The notes under the pieces are model-generated. The model was not told the origin of the DNA, made no database searches, and was given only the letters and a program-made list of their open reading frames with translations. Positions 17,068 through 25,835 of a stretch of DNA of 64,000 nt are shown here, piece after piece; positions within the stretch are counted from its first letter, which is position 1, and every line of letters begins with the position of its first letter. Made by a program: the position numbers and the translations under genes. The stretch is from assembly GCA_965248135.1 (NCBI GenBank), contig CBDFIN010000012.1, forward strand, positions 2,046,001 through 2,110,000. Reading direction: 5' to 3'. This stretch comes from SZUA-100 sp965248135. Its GTDB lineage: Bacteria > Pseudomonadota > Alphaproteobacteria > Rhizobiales > Rhizobiaceae.

Positions 17068-18626
17068 CAACAATCAAAGCTGTGATCTATTGCCGGGTTT
17101 CCTCAAAAAGCCAGGAAGAGGACGGCCATGGTCTTGAATCCCAGGAGACAAGATGTCGTGAACATGCCCGCATGAAGGGTTATCATGTCGAAGCGGCATT
17201 TCCCGATACGATTACCGGTGGTGGTGACTTCATGAAGCGCCCCGGTATGGTGGCACTGCTGTCCTATCTTGATGCCCAGCCAGATGAAAACTATGTTGTC
17301 ATCTTTGACGATCTGAAACGCTTTGCCCGTGATACGCGCTTTCATCTTGATTTGCGCGATGCATTCCGTGCACGTGGCGCGATCATTGAATGTCTGAACT
17401 TCAAGTTTGATGATACGCCTGAAGGTGAGTTCATCGAGACCATCATGGCGGCGCAAGGGGCGCTGGAGCGCAAGCAAAACGGGCGGCAAGTGGCCCAAAA
17501 AATGAAGGCCCGCATGCAAAACGGCTATTGGATACACAACGCGCCTGCGGGCTATAAATACATCGCCGAAAAAGGACGCGGCAAATTGCTGGTTCGCGAT
17601 GAACCGCTGGCCTCCATCGTGATCGAAGGTTTTGAAGGATATGCGGCGGGTCGTTTTGAAACACAGGCCGAAGTAAAGCGTTTTTTTGAAACCCATCCAG
17701 ACTTTCCCCGGAATAAAGCAGGTATTATCACCCAGCAACGCATCAGCGATATCCTGATTAATCCGCTTTATACGGGTTTTATTTGTTCCAAGACCTATGG
17801 CATCGACTGGCTGCAAGGTCACCATGAAGCCCTGATTTCACTTGAGGTCTTTGACAAGGTGCAGCAACGCCGTAAGGGTGTTGCCAGAACACCGATGCGC
17901 AAGAATATCGGCAACGATTTTATTTTACGCGGTTTTGTTACCTGCGGTGATTGCAACGTGCCGCTACGCAGTTCATGGGCTACAGGTCGCTCACAGCGCT
18001 ATCCCTACTACCTCTGCCAAACCAAATCATGCGCCAGCTATGGCAAATCCATTCCCCGCGACAAGCTGGAAAGCGAAGTCGGCGATATCGTCAAGACCTT
18101 GCAACCCAGCCAAACCCTGTTTGATCTGGTCAAGGTGATGTTCCGCCAGGCATGGAACCAGCGGCTTGCTCAAGCCGAAGACGCCGTGAAATCTGCCAAA
18201 GGCCAGATCAGGGCAATAGAAAAACAGACAGAAGCTCTGCTGAGCCGGATTATCGAGGCAACCAATCCCCGCGTCATTCAGGCCTACGAAGGCAAGATCG
18301 CCGATCTCGAACTGGGCAGGCTCAGACTACAGGAACAAATGGCAAATCGTGCTCAGCCAACAGGTACATTCGAGGAAAAACTAGAACCGGCGCTTCAGTT
18401 CCTCGCAAACCCTTGGAAACTATGGGAAACCGGCCAGATCACCCTGCAACGAGTAGTGCTGCGACTGGCCTTCAAAGAGCGACTTGCCTACCACCAAAAT
18501 AAGGGTGCTAGAACCCCCAAAATATCCTTACCATTCAAAGCCTTAAGGGGTGATTCAGCTAAGGGATTCTGTTTTGGTGCCCCCCGCCGGAATCGAACCG
18601 GCACTCCCAAAGGAACGGGATTTTGA
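17064..18626 (+). CDS. Large serine recombinase (element integrase)
   Basis: The N-terminal resolvase domain is clear: VIYCRVSSKSQEEDG with the nucleophile serine (about residue 13 or 14), and FDDLKRFARD near 80-90. A recombinase domain follows (MQNGYWIHNAPAGYKY, ISDILINPLYTGF), then a zinc ribbon (FVTCGDCNVPL...YYLCQTKSCASYG), then a coiled coil (about 365-440). At 520 residues it is of normal size for the family. It is the likely integrase of the element. The last 17 codons run through the tRNA-Leu gene on the opposite strand (52-base overlap), so the integration core probably lies there. Start is an ATGA overlap with the preceding gene. Confidence 0.93.
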   Translation: MTTIKAVIYCRVSSKSQEEDGHGLESQETRCREHARMKGYHVEAAFPDTITGGGDFMKRPGMVALLSYLDAQPDENYVVIFDDLKRFARDTRFHLDLRDAFRARGAIIECLNFKFDDTPEGEFIETIMAAQGALERKQNGRQVAQKMKARMQNGYWIHNAPAGYKYIAEKGRGKLLVRDEPLASIVIEGFEGYAAGRFETQAEVKRFFETHPDFPRNKAGIITQQRISDILINPLYTGFICSKTYGIDWLQGHHEALISLEVFDKVQQRRKGVARTPMRKNIGNDFILRGFVTCGDCNVPLRSSWATGRSQRYPYYLCQTKSCASYGKSIPRDKLESEVGDIVKTLQPSQTLFDLVKVMFRQAWNQRLAQAEDAVKSAKGQIRAIEKQTEALLSRIIEATNPRVIQAYEGKIADLELGRLRLQEQMANRAQPTGTFEEKLEPALQFLANPWKLWETGQITLQRVVLRLAFKERLAYHQNKGARTPKISLPFKALRGDSAKGFCFGAPRRNRTGTPKGTGF

Positions 18627-18660
18627 ATCCCGCGCGTCTACCAATTCCGCCAGAGGGGCC
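18560..18660. other. Probable element/chromosome junction (att site)
   Basis: The recombinase gene of the element ends inside the tRNA-Leu gene, whose 3' half faces the element. This is the arrangement of an att site in a tRNA 3' end. The matching repeat at the far end of the element would lie left of the window; I found no second copy of the tRNA 3' segment in these 64 kb. Confidence 0.5.
18575..18659 (-). tRNA. tRNA-Leu (anticodon CAA)
   Basis: Read on the minus strand the 85 bases form a full cloverleaf: acceptor stem GCCCCTC with GGGGGGC, T arm GCCGG-TTCGATT-CCGGC, anticodon stem CGGGA/TCCCG with loop TTCAAAA (CAA anticodon), a long variable arm typical of tRNA-Leu, discriminator A and an encoded CCA. 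The 3' end faces the accessory element, as expected when an element has integrated at a tRNA 3' end. Confidence 0.97.
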
Positions 18661-19315
18661 GGGACCGGAATTGGGTCAATACCGTATCATGGCTTGTCTG
18701 GTCAACCAGGAAGATCAATTTCGCCAGGGCAATCGCTTTCAAACGTTAGCGGTTGTCCTGATGAGATTTAGGATGAAATTGTCGTTCCATCCGGCTTTTT
18801 TCAGTTTGCCGCGCATAGAGCCTTTTGAGGGTTCGCTTGTTGCAAGATTGAGCGCGATGCGACGCAGGATGGCCAGGTTTTCCGGGCCGTTGCCTTTTCG
18901 GTTTCGCATTGCGTCCTCGTTCATGGTGACATCCAGCACCCAGTGCAGCGCGTTCTCGATTGATCAGTGAGCCCTTAGTGAGGAATTGTTCTGCGCTCAA
19001 GGCACGGCTGAGGAGATAATAGCGCGTTTCAACCGACTTGCTGGCGTTGCTTTCACCTCAGGCTGTAATCTTGCCGATGGCGCCCAGAGCTGGCCAGTCA
19101 TGGTGTTCCTGCAGCCAGTCAATATCACCTGTCAGATGTGCGATGCGCCTTTCAATGCGGCCATGACCTGCATCAACATCTTGAAATATAGCCATATTTT
19201 CTGCCTGTGGATCATCCAGATAAAGTTTCACATCATCATAAAGCGCCCCCAGATTTCCTTTCAGCGCCACAACATAGTCTGCACCCTTTTCGCCAATCGC
19301 CTTTGCGCTTGCTCT

Positions 19316-19325
19316 TTGGGTATGC
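19316..19325. repeat. Target-site duplication, left copy
   Basis: TTGGGTATGC, identical to 20569-20578, flanks the ISAs1-type element at 19326-20568. Confidence 0.92.
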
Positions 19326-20568
19326 CAGGGCTGTTCAACGCTAATTACTTGTATCGGTAATCGAGCACTCTGGTGAAGTCGAGGGCGTTGCGCCACAGGG
19401 CGTCTGCGATGTTTTGTTCGCCGTTGGCACGCAGGATATTAAGGGCGAAACTGCGCGCTCTGGCGAAGATGCCAGGGTTGGTGCGAATGCGGCTGGCGTC
19501 CTCCAGCATCGTAACATCGCGGACATAATGATTTCTGTTCTCGATACCCCAGTGGTTGCGAATGGCTTGCGCCACTTTCTTCGCGCTGACGGGTGCGGAG
19601 CAGACGTAAAAGCAGGTCTCCTCGCGACAGTTCCACATCCCGGTTTTGGCGCTGCGGAGAAATGTCACTCTCGTCACACGGATGATACGCACGATGAGCC
19701 CGTTCCAGCCGGTTTGTTTAAGCGCCTGAGCGGCATCGAAAACCTCGACAATGCGGGTCTCGACGCGCATGCGCTTGCCTCTGTCGATGGTTTCATGACG
19801 AGCCAGCGGCAGTTCTCTTTCGCCGACAGCCTCGATTATTCGCAGCAGACCGGGCTGATTTTCCTTAAGTTGAACAATGAGATGGCTTTTCGCCTCCCGG
19901 GCCGCCCGGAAAGTTTTTTTAACAGTGCATGGCGTCCATCGTAAACAGCCGGCCGGTAAGCGCCAGCGCTTTGATCATCGCTTGCGCGGCGGGGATTTCG
20001 TTGCTCTTCTCGTCCACCTCCAGGTGCCCCAATATCAGCGCGTCATCGACCGCAAAAGCGCTTAGAACATGGGCCGCCTTGCGGTCGTTAAAGGCATCGA
20101 AACTGTGCCGCAGCGTCTTGCCGTCGATAGCGACAACCGGCATCGCTTCCACGTCTTCACCCCGTTCGCTACCGCACAATTCCACCGCATGGCGGCGGAA
20201 AACCAGCTCCACCTCGCCACCATCAAGCCCGTGCAGGATGGTTCGCACGGCACTATAAGCCGGCGCGCGCTCCCAGCCGAAGCCGAATGCCCCATTGAGG
20301 TGCTCGCGATGAGCCTCGATGAAGCGATGGACCTTGCGATAGGACGTCGCCCCGGATAAAATCGCCAGGATCGTCGCCAGCATCACCGGACCAAGCTGCC
20401 ATTTCTTGCCCTGCGCCCGGCGTGGGTCAGGGATCGTCGATAAAAGTTCCAGGAATTTCAATGTCATGAGTGCATCCTCCGAATCAAATACACTCCTATA
20501 GATTCAGACAAATACCGCTTTGGGAATCCCCCAGACAACCATCAAGCATTTAGCGTTGAACAGCCCTG
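19326..20568 (-). mobile_element. ISAs1-family element inserted in an older ISAs1 copy
   Basis: The 1243-bp element has perfect 19-bp terminal inverted repeats (19326-19344 and 20550-20568) and is flanked by a 10-bp direct repeat, TTGGGTATGC, at 19316-19325 and 20569-20578. Its transposase gene is frameshifted, so this copy is probably immobile by itself. Removing it together with one 10-bp repeat restores the frame of the older transposase around it. Confidence 0.95.
19345..20467 (-). pseudogene. ISAs1-family transposase, frameshifted
   Basis: The N-terminal part from ATG 20467 (GGAGG upstream) reads MTLKFLELLSTIPDPRR, VVAIDGKTLRHSF (first Asp of the DDE triad) and FTMDAMHC (second Asp), then meets TAA at 19919 within a run of seven A. 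A one-base shift of frame there continues as a normal transposase (KSHLIVQLKENQPGLL, then NHWGIENRNHYVRDVTMLEDAS with the Glu) to a stop at 19345. Together about 374 codons, a normal family length. The stop precedes the A-run in the zero frame, so programmed slippage is unlikely; I read it as a disabling mutation. Confidence 0.9.
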
Positions 20569-20578
20569 TTGGGTATGC
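20569..20578. repeat. Target-site duplication, right copy
   Basis: TTGGGTATGC, the partner of 19316-19325. Confidence 0.92.
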
Positions 20579-20670
20579 ATGGCCTCGGCGGTGACAATTC
20601 GACCCTTGATATCAAGAAGCTCAAGCAATTTGGGCAGGGCTGTGATTTCACGGCGATCGCTTGAAAGAAA

Positions 20671-21079
20671 GTTTATTCGCATGGCGCCCGAATGGAGGGA
20701 TTTTTTCAAAGAAAAATCTCGGGAATTTGGGTCAGCCCTGAGCATTGCTCATGTGAGGACGGTGATTGAGGCGCAAAAAGCGCCGCAAAGAACCGCCCGC
20801 AGCGGAGCGAACTAACAAAATACGTGCAAATCGCTTTCAAGCGATTGCCGTGGTCGGCGGGCTTTTTTGTTTATTGATTGGAAAAGGTGTGGCGGTGTGT
20901 TGCCTAACCCATTGATTTTCGATAAAGCAACAAACTGCTACACTGGCGCCGAACCGATTATATTTGGTTGATTCTCCCATTCGGGGCGAGGCCTCCAAAT
21001 GAAAAATGTTGCCGGTGTCACGCAGAAACCTGCTGTCTGGACGAACAACAACACGTGCCGGCAGGCCGATGGAGCGGAT
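20671..21079. other. Intergenic region upstream of the pcm-like gene
   Basis: No gene is supported. The left part is probably residue of the older ISAs1 copy or its target; AAGCGATTGCC at 20839-20849 resembles the ISAs1 terminus and may be its right end. The rest should hold the promoter of the methyltransferase gene at 21080; a longer in-frame reading from 20999 exists but lacks a ribosome binding site and conserved text. Confidence 0.45.
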
Positions 21080-21751
21080 ATGATAAATTTCCAGCACGCC
21101 CGAATGACAATGCTAGACAACCAGATCCGCCCCAACAATGTCACCGATTCTGCGGTGCTCGATGCATTTTCTAGTGTGCCACGGGAGGAATTCGTGCCGT
21201 CCAGGAACCGCGAACTTGCCTATGTCGACGAAGACATCGCTGTTCACGCAGACGGGGTGGACGTCTTTTCCCGTTATCTTTTAGAGCCGATGTCGATGGC
21301 ACGGCTGATTCAGCTGGCCGGCGTGGAAAAAGGCAATATCGTGCTCGACGTGGGTTGTGCCTCGGGCTATTCGACTGCGATATTGTCAATATTGTGCAAT
21401 TCGGTGGTGGCGCTTGAATGCGATGAAACACTGGCGCAGCAAGCTTCGGAGCGTCTGGCCGAATTGCACTATGACAACGTGGTTGTCGTTGCCGGCCCGC
21501 TGGAAAAAGGTTATGATGCAGAAGGCCCCTATGATGTCATCTTCATTGGCGGTGCGGTGGAAACCCTCTCCCAATCGCTGTTTTCCCAGTTGAAAGATGG
21601 TGGCAAACTGGTCGTTGTCGAAGGCCTTGGCAATGCTGGCGTCGCGCGGCTTTACGTGCGCGATGGTGAAGTGACAAGCGGTCGTACGGTGTTCAATTGC
21701 GCGGTCAAACCGCTGCCCGGTTTCCAGATGGTCAAGGAATTCGTGCTATAA
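21080..21751 (+). CDS. Protein-L-isoaspartate O-methyltransferase family protein
   Basis: A 223-residue SAM-dependent methyltransferase: VPREEFV near residue 35, VLDVGCASGYSTAIL as the SAM-binding loop, YDVIFIGGAVETL, and LKDGGKLVVVEG. The N-terminus MINFQHARMTMLDNQIRPNNVTD matches the usual start of the rhizobial proteins that precede tolC, and GGAG lies 5 bases before ATG 21080. True Pcm enzymes repair isoaspartyl residues in damaged proteins; this short family branch may have another substrate. It sits 250 bases before tolC, the normal order in Hyphomicrobiales. Confidence 0.88.
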   Translation: MINFQHARMTMLDNQIRPNNVTDSAVLDAFSSVPREEFVPSRNRELAYVDEDIAVHADGVDVFSRYLLEPMSMARLIQLAGVEKGNIVLDVGCASGYSTAILSILCNSVVALECDETLAQQASERLAELHYDNVVVVAGPLEKGYDAEGPYDVIFIGGAVETLSQSLFSQLKDGGKLVVVEGLGNAGVARLYVRDGEVTSGRTVFNCAVKPLPGFQMVKEFVL

Positions 21752-22000
21752 TAACGCGGCAATTTCGCAGTGCGGTCATTTGTTTACCCCCCCCCCGGCA
21801 AGGGTGATGACATTTCGGCCAGTTGGCTGATAATCGGTCCGAACACCATCGGTTTGAGAACATTTTGGGGAAATTAACAGTTTTCCATATCGATACGGGG
21901 CGGTCTGTAGTATTTGATTAACCGCAAATTTAGTTCAAACAATATGTGTCGAATGTGTTAACCACAAGTGTAAAAGACGATGTTACTTTTTTACTAACGG
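21752..22000. other. Intergenic region with a nine-C tract
   Basis: Nine consecutive C at 21787-21795 lie between the pcm-like gene and tolC. The AT-rich stretch 21890-22000 is the likely tolC promoter region, but I cannot point to a definite -35/-10 pair. Confidence 0.4.
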
Positions 22001-23413
22001 ATGTTGGAGCTGGTGGTGATTGAGTCTGTTTTTCAGTTAGCGAAAAGAACAGCCGGGCCGCTGTTGGCCGGTGGGCTGGTTGCTGTTGCGACCACTGCCG
22101 GTGCCAGGGCGGAGAGCCTTTTTAGTGCTCTTGCGGCGGCCTATTCCTCCAATCCCACCATCAATGCGCAACGGGCGGCCACTCGCGTTGTCGATGAAAA
22201 TCTACCGCTGGCAAAGGCCGGATACAGGCCGGTAATTAGCGCCTCCGCCGATATCGGCGCCTCCCGATCGGTCAGTACCGGACCGGCCATCGGCACCACT
22301 GGTGCGACGCTTTATCCAGCCGGCTTCGGCGTAACGATTTCCCAAAGCCTGTTCAGGGGCTTTCGCACCGTAAACTCAATCAAAGCCGCCGAAGCCGGTA
22401 TTCGCGCCAGCCGCGAAACCCTCCGAAATACCGTTCAAAACGTATTGTTTGACGCGGCCAGCGCCTATATGGACGTTATTCGCGACCGGCAGATTGTCAT
22501 GATCAGAAAGAAGAACCTTTCTTTTCTAAACGAGCAATCACGCGCCGCCCAGGCGCGCCTTGATGTTGGTGAAGGCACGCGCACTGATGTTGCCCAGTCC
22601 AATGCCCGGCGAGCCCTCGCGCGGGCCCAGTTGAGCGCTGCCAAAGCTCAAATCACTTCCAGTTCAGCAATTTATCATCAGCTGATCGGCCGCGCGCCCG
22701 GCAAACTGAGTGCTGCAGGATCAATCCGCCACCTAATTCCCAACAGTCTTGATGCTGCTTTCAAAGTCGCCTTTCGCCAGCATCCTGCAATAAAGGCGAC
22801 CCAGCATCTAGTCGACGCGGCGGAATTCAACGTCAAGGTGTCGGAAGGGACGCTATTGCCAACCCTGTCGCTTGAAGGGTCGGCATCGAGACGATACAAC
22901 CCCTCCTCGGCCATCGATCATTCATCGTCGGCTTCTATCACCGCGCGATTGTCTATACCGATTTATACCGGCGGTACGACATCCGCGACCATCAGGCAAA
23001 ACATGGAGACTCTGGGGCAAAGGCGTATCGAAGTGGATGCATCGCGCGATCAGGTCAAAACAGCAGTGGTATCGGCCTGGACCCAATCATTATCGGCCAA
23101 AGCGCAGTCGACGGCCAATGCCCAACAGGTCAATGCAACCACGCTGGCACTTTCAGGGGTAATCGAGGAAAGAAAAGTCGGCCAAAGAACCACGCTCGAC
23201 GTTTTGGATGCGCAGTCGGATGTGCTGTCAGCGCAGGAATCCCTGGCGATATCGCGGCGCAACGAACGAGTTGCCGGGTTTGCAATTGTATCTGCCGTCG
23301 GCCGATTGGACAACCGGCGACTCGGTTTGAAGGTCGCGCATTATGAGCCCAAGGAACACTATCGAGCGGTCAAGGACAAGTGGTACGGCTGGCGAACGCC
23401 GGATGGCCGTTAA
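22001..23413 (+). CDS. tolC: TolC-family outer membrane efflux channel
   Basis: A 470-residue protein with a signal peptide ending near GARA-ESL (about residue 37), then two repeats of the outer-membrane efflux protein domain: SLFSALAAAYSSNPTINAQRA and LPLAKAGYRPVISASAD, FGVTISQSLF, LDVGEGTRTDVAQSNA in the first half, and LPTLSLEGSAS, LSIPIYTGG, EERKVGQRTTLDVLDAQ in the second. It forms the outer-membrane tunnel for RND pumps and type I secretion. GTG at 22016 with TTGGAG upstream is a likelier true start than ATG 22001. The ISAs1 element just downstream separates it from popZ and may affect read-through. Confidence 0.93.
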   Translation: MLELVVIESVFQLAKRTAGPLLAGGLVAVATTAGARAESLFSALAAAYSSNPTINAQRAATRVVDENLPLAKAGYRPVISASADIGASRSVSTGPAIGTTGATLYPAGFGVTISQSLFRGFRTVNSIKAAEAGIRASRETLRNTVQNVLFDAASAYMDVIRDRQIVMIRKKNLSFLNEQSRAAQARLDVGEGTRTDVAQSNARRALARAQLSAAKAQITSSSAIYHQLIGRAPGKLSAAGSIRHLIPNSLDAAFKVAFRQHPAIKATQHLVDAAEFNVKVSEGTLLPTLSLEGSASRRYNPSSAIDHSSSASITARLSIPIYTGGTTSATIRQNMETLGQRRIEVDASRDQVKTAVVSAWTQSLSAKAQSTANAQQVNATTLALSGVIEERKVGQRTTLDVLDAQSDVLSAQESLAISRRNERVAGFAIVSAVGRLDNRRLGLKVAHYEPKEHYRAVKDKWYGWRTPDGR

Positions 23414-23491
23414 TCCTGTATTTGGCTACATCCGCGGTTTTTTACGCCAGTCTCCCGCGCTCTCATACTTTTGCCCGGTGAATTACCTGTT

Positions 23492-24684
23492 CAGGGGAAT
23501 CGCATTTGGGGTTTGACAAATATGCCTGAATAGATTCTTGAGGTTCCATCACGATATGGAGCCTCAAGATGTCAACAATCATAAGCTATTTCAATGATAT
23601 AGACGATCCACGCACGGGCAATGCCTGCCGTCACAAGTTTTGTGACATCATGACAATCAGCCTTTTATGTGCCTTGTGTGGCGGCGAAACTGCGGTGGAT
23701 ATGGCCGATTTTGGCCATGCGAAGGAAGAATTTCTGCGCGATTTTCTCGAATTGCCGAATGGCACGCCGTGTCACGACACGTTTTCACGGCTGTTTCGGT
23801 TGCTTAAGCCCGCAAGCTTTCAACGCCTGTTTGAGAAGTTCCGTGCTGATTTTGCCCAGGCACGCGATGCCCAACCCGCCATCGCCATTGACGGCAAAGA
23901 GATGCGTCGCACCTTTGACAGGGCCGCCAATCAATCCGGCCTGAACGTGGTGACCGCCTTTGCGCATGGGGCTCGTTTGAGCCTCGGTATTATCGAAAGT
24001 GCCAAGGGTGGTGGCGAGATTTTGGCCCTACGTGAGTTGATCAAAATGCTCGACATCAAGGGCATGACGATCACTGCTGACGCGCTGCATTGCCAACGCG
24101 AGACCTGTGAGTTGATCGTGCGTGAAGGCGGCGATTACTGTGTGCAACTGAAGGGCAATCAGGGCGATATGCAGGCGGATGTGCGGGCCTTCATTGATGA
24201 TCAAGAGACTGATTATATTGACGAATATATCTCAACTGACGCCAACCATGGCCGCATTGAAGAGCGATGTTACCATGTCTACAGCACTACGCAATATCTT
24301 GACGACACACACAAATGGCCAAGCCTCAAGACCTTCGTCCATGTCACTTCAACACGTGAAATGAACGGAAAATCAAGCCGCTGCGAACGCGTTTATCTCA
24401 TGTCAAAACCCCCACAAGCGCAGGAAGCTGCAACCATTATTCGGGGGCATTGGCAAATTGAAAACAGCCTTCACTGGTCGCTTGATGTCATTATGAATGA
24501 TGATCTCCATCGCGCTCGCAAAGACAACGCACCGATCAATTTTGCAGCCCTCAGACGTATCGCACTAAACATCATAAAGGCAAATCAGGACAAGGGATCA
24601 AACCGCGTAAAATTCAAACGCGCTGGCTGGAATGATGATTTCCTGCTTTCACTCCTAAACAACTTTTGAAATGCGATTGCCCTG
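23492..24684 (+). mobile_element. Intact ISAs1-family element
   Basis: The 1193-bp element has 16-bp terminal inverted repeats with one mismatch (23492-23507 and 24669-24684), is flanked by a 10-bp direct repeat ATTACCTGTT (23482-23491 and 24685-24694), and holds one uninterrupted transposase gene that ends inside the right repeat. All parts needed for movement appear present. It lies between tolC and popZ. Confidence 0.95.
23569..24669 (+). CDS. ISAs1-family transposase
   Basis: A complete 366-residue DDE transposase. The triad context is visible: AIDGKEMRRTFD (first Asp), TADALHCQRETCE (second Asp) and HWQIENSLHWSLDVIMNDD (Glu). The N-terminus IISYFNDIDDPRTGNACRHKF and the C-terminus GSNRVKFKRAGWNDDFLLSLL are typical of the family. 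It is clearly different in sequence from both other ISAs1 copies in the window, so three lineages are present. Confidence 0.95.
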   Translation: MSTIISYFNDIDDPRTGNACRHKFCDIMTISLLCALCGGETAVDMADFGHAKEEFLRDFLELPNGTPCHDTFSRLFRLLKPASFQRLFEKFRADFAQARDAQPAIAIDGKEMRRTFDRAANQSGLNVVTAFAHGARLSLGIIESAKGGGEILALRELIKMLDIKGMTITADALHCQRETCELIVREGGDYCVQLKGNQGDMQADVRAFIDDQETDYIDEYISTDANHGRIEERCYHVYSTTQYLDDTHKWPSLKTFVHVTSTREMNGKSSRCERVYLMSKPPQAQEAATIIRGHWQIENSLHWSLDVIMNDDLHRARKDNAPINFAALRRIALNIIKANQDKGSNRVKFKRAGWNDDFLLSLLNNF

Positions 24685-24777
24685 ATTACCTGTTTAGCAA
24701 TTACCCAATCCGCCTGAATTGGGATAGAATAAAGCTCGAATCACCAGTCTACATGATTTACGGGACAGGAATTTTCT

Positions 24778-25752
24778 ATGTCGGGTGCCAGAGCTTTCAG
24801 ATCAGATGCTGTCAATCATTCGACGCCGGCAGTTCCTCCCGACAGTGCCGCCAGCTTGCAAGAACCGTCGATGGACGAGATTCTGGCATCAATCCGTAAA
24901 ATAATTTCCGACCAGAACAAGGAAGCCGACCTGGCGGCGCAAAAGGCCGCCGATGAAGTCGCCAATCCCGAACCACCTGTGGCGCAGGTGGATAGTTTGA
25001 TTGGCTCTGTCGCTGCCGATTACTGGTCAACCCCCGTCGAATTACCTCATACGCCAAGCGCGCCCAGCCAGGATACGGGATCGGGTGGGACTAAGGAAAC
25101 TGCACCGGAAGCCAAGCTTGAAGATCTGCTCGAGGACGACACTCCTGAAGTGCCAACCCAGATAACTCCCGTTGCACCTGTGAGGCTGCCGGATTGGGAG
25201 AATGAGGAACCTCAATCTGGTCAAAACACAAATGCATCGGCGCTGGATCGCCTGATTGCGCGCAGAAACGTCTTGCAAGTGTCGCCAAACCCGCTGAACT
25301 CTGAGGAGAACATTGGCGCATCATTGACTGCACTGGTAAATGGCACAATGAGCGAACCGGACGCGAATGTTGGGTTGTCTCAGGACAGTGAGCACGATGT
25401 GGAACATCGCATTGATGTGGCCATTCAAGAGGCAATGCGGAAGAGCGACCTTAAGTTCGAAATGAACGAAGAAGCCTCTCCACAACCGGTCGAAGAGGCA
25501 AAGGAACTGGCCGTTGCAGAAAAGAACAATGTGCCACCGCTTTTGTCGGCATCAGCGAATATGGCCATCGCCTCTTCGTTTGAGCGTCTGGTGTTATCAA
25601 TGTTTGAAGAGCGCAAGGAAGAGATGGACATGATGATGAGCGAAATCATGCGCCCATTGTTAAGGAACTGGTTAGAGGACAATCTGCCCTCGGTGGTAGA
25701 GCGGCTGGTACGGCAGGAAATCGAGCGCGTTTCCCGCGGCGTACACCAATAG
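24778..25752 (+). CDS. popZ: Polar organising protein PopZ (DUF2497)
   Basis: The 324-residue protein has the PopZ layout: a conserved N-terminal helix (PSMDEILASIRKIISDQ, residues 30-46), a long acidic Pro-rich linker (about 50-250) and a conserved C-terminal oligomerisation region (SFERLVLSMF, MSEIMRPLLRNWLEDNLPSVVERLVRQEIERVSRG). PopZ forms a network at the cell pole that anchors the chromosome origin and gathers polar signalling proteins. GGGACAGGA lies upstream of ATG 24778. It directly precedes valS, as in other Hyphomicrobiales. The linker is variable in length in the family, so nothing here is odd. Confidence 0.92.
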   Translation: MSGARAFRSDAVNHSTPAVPPDSAASLQEPSMDEILASIRKIISDQNKEADLAAQKAADEVANPEPPVAQVDSLIGSVAADYWSTPVELPHTPSAPSQDTGSGGTKETAPEAKLEDLLEDDTPEVPTQITPVAPVRLPDWENEEPQSGQNTNASALDRLIARRNVLQVSPNPLNSEENIGASLTALVNGTMSEPDANVGLSQDSEHDVEHRIDVAIQEAMRKSDLKFEMNEEASPQPVEEAKELAVAEKNNVPPLLSASANMAIASSFERLVLSMFEERKEEMDMMMSEIMRPLLRNWLEDNLPSVVERLVRQEIERVSRGVHQ

Positions 25753-25835
25753 GGCACGCGTCAACCCATTGGCGGTTGACTTATCGCCGGGCATTGGCTT
25801 TACAGCCGTGCAACCAAACTTCTTCCGGACTGACC

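Larger units (their letters stand above)
18739..20670 (-). pseudogene. Decayed ISAs1-family transposase split by another IS copy
   Basis: Two minus-strand pieces of one transposase lie on either side of the IS at 19326-20568. The upstream piece reads ITALPKLLELLDIKG...AEAMHTQ down to 20569; joining it to 19325 with one copy of the 10-bp duplication continues in frame as RASAKAIGEKGADYVVALKGN. The downstream piece then carries HGRIERR, has a stop and a frameshift near 19060-18940, and ends with MNEDAMRNRKGNGPENLAILRR and GKLKKAGWNDNF. The N-terminal third is missing. A terminus-like CAGGGCAATCGC at 18725-18736 may be one end; a partial match near 20839-20849 may be the other. Confidence 0.85.

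Noticed and set aside
17103..17825. 240-codon minus-strand frame
   Set aside because: Lies wholly inside the serine recombinase gene, with no ribosome binding site or known domain.
18550..18771. Plus-strand frame across the tRNA-Leu region
   Set aside because: Its protein-like text is the antisense of the tRNA gene, a well-known spurious frame.
19905..19925. Programmed ribosomal frameshift at the A-run in the inner ISAs1 transposase
   Set aside because: In the zero frame the stop codon precedes the A-run, and the needed shift is +1; the intact ISAs1 copy has no such arrangement.
19414..19944. 176-codon plus-strand frame in the ISAs1 region
   Set aside because: Antisense of the frameshifted transposase.
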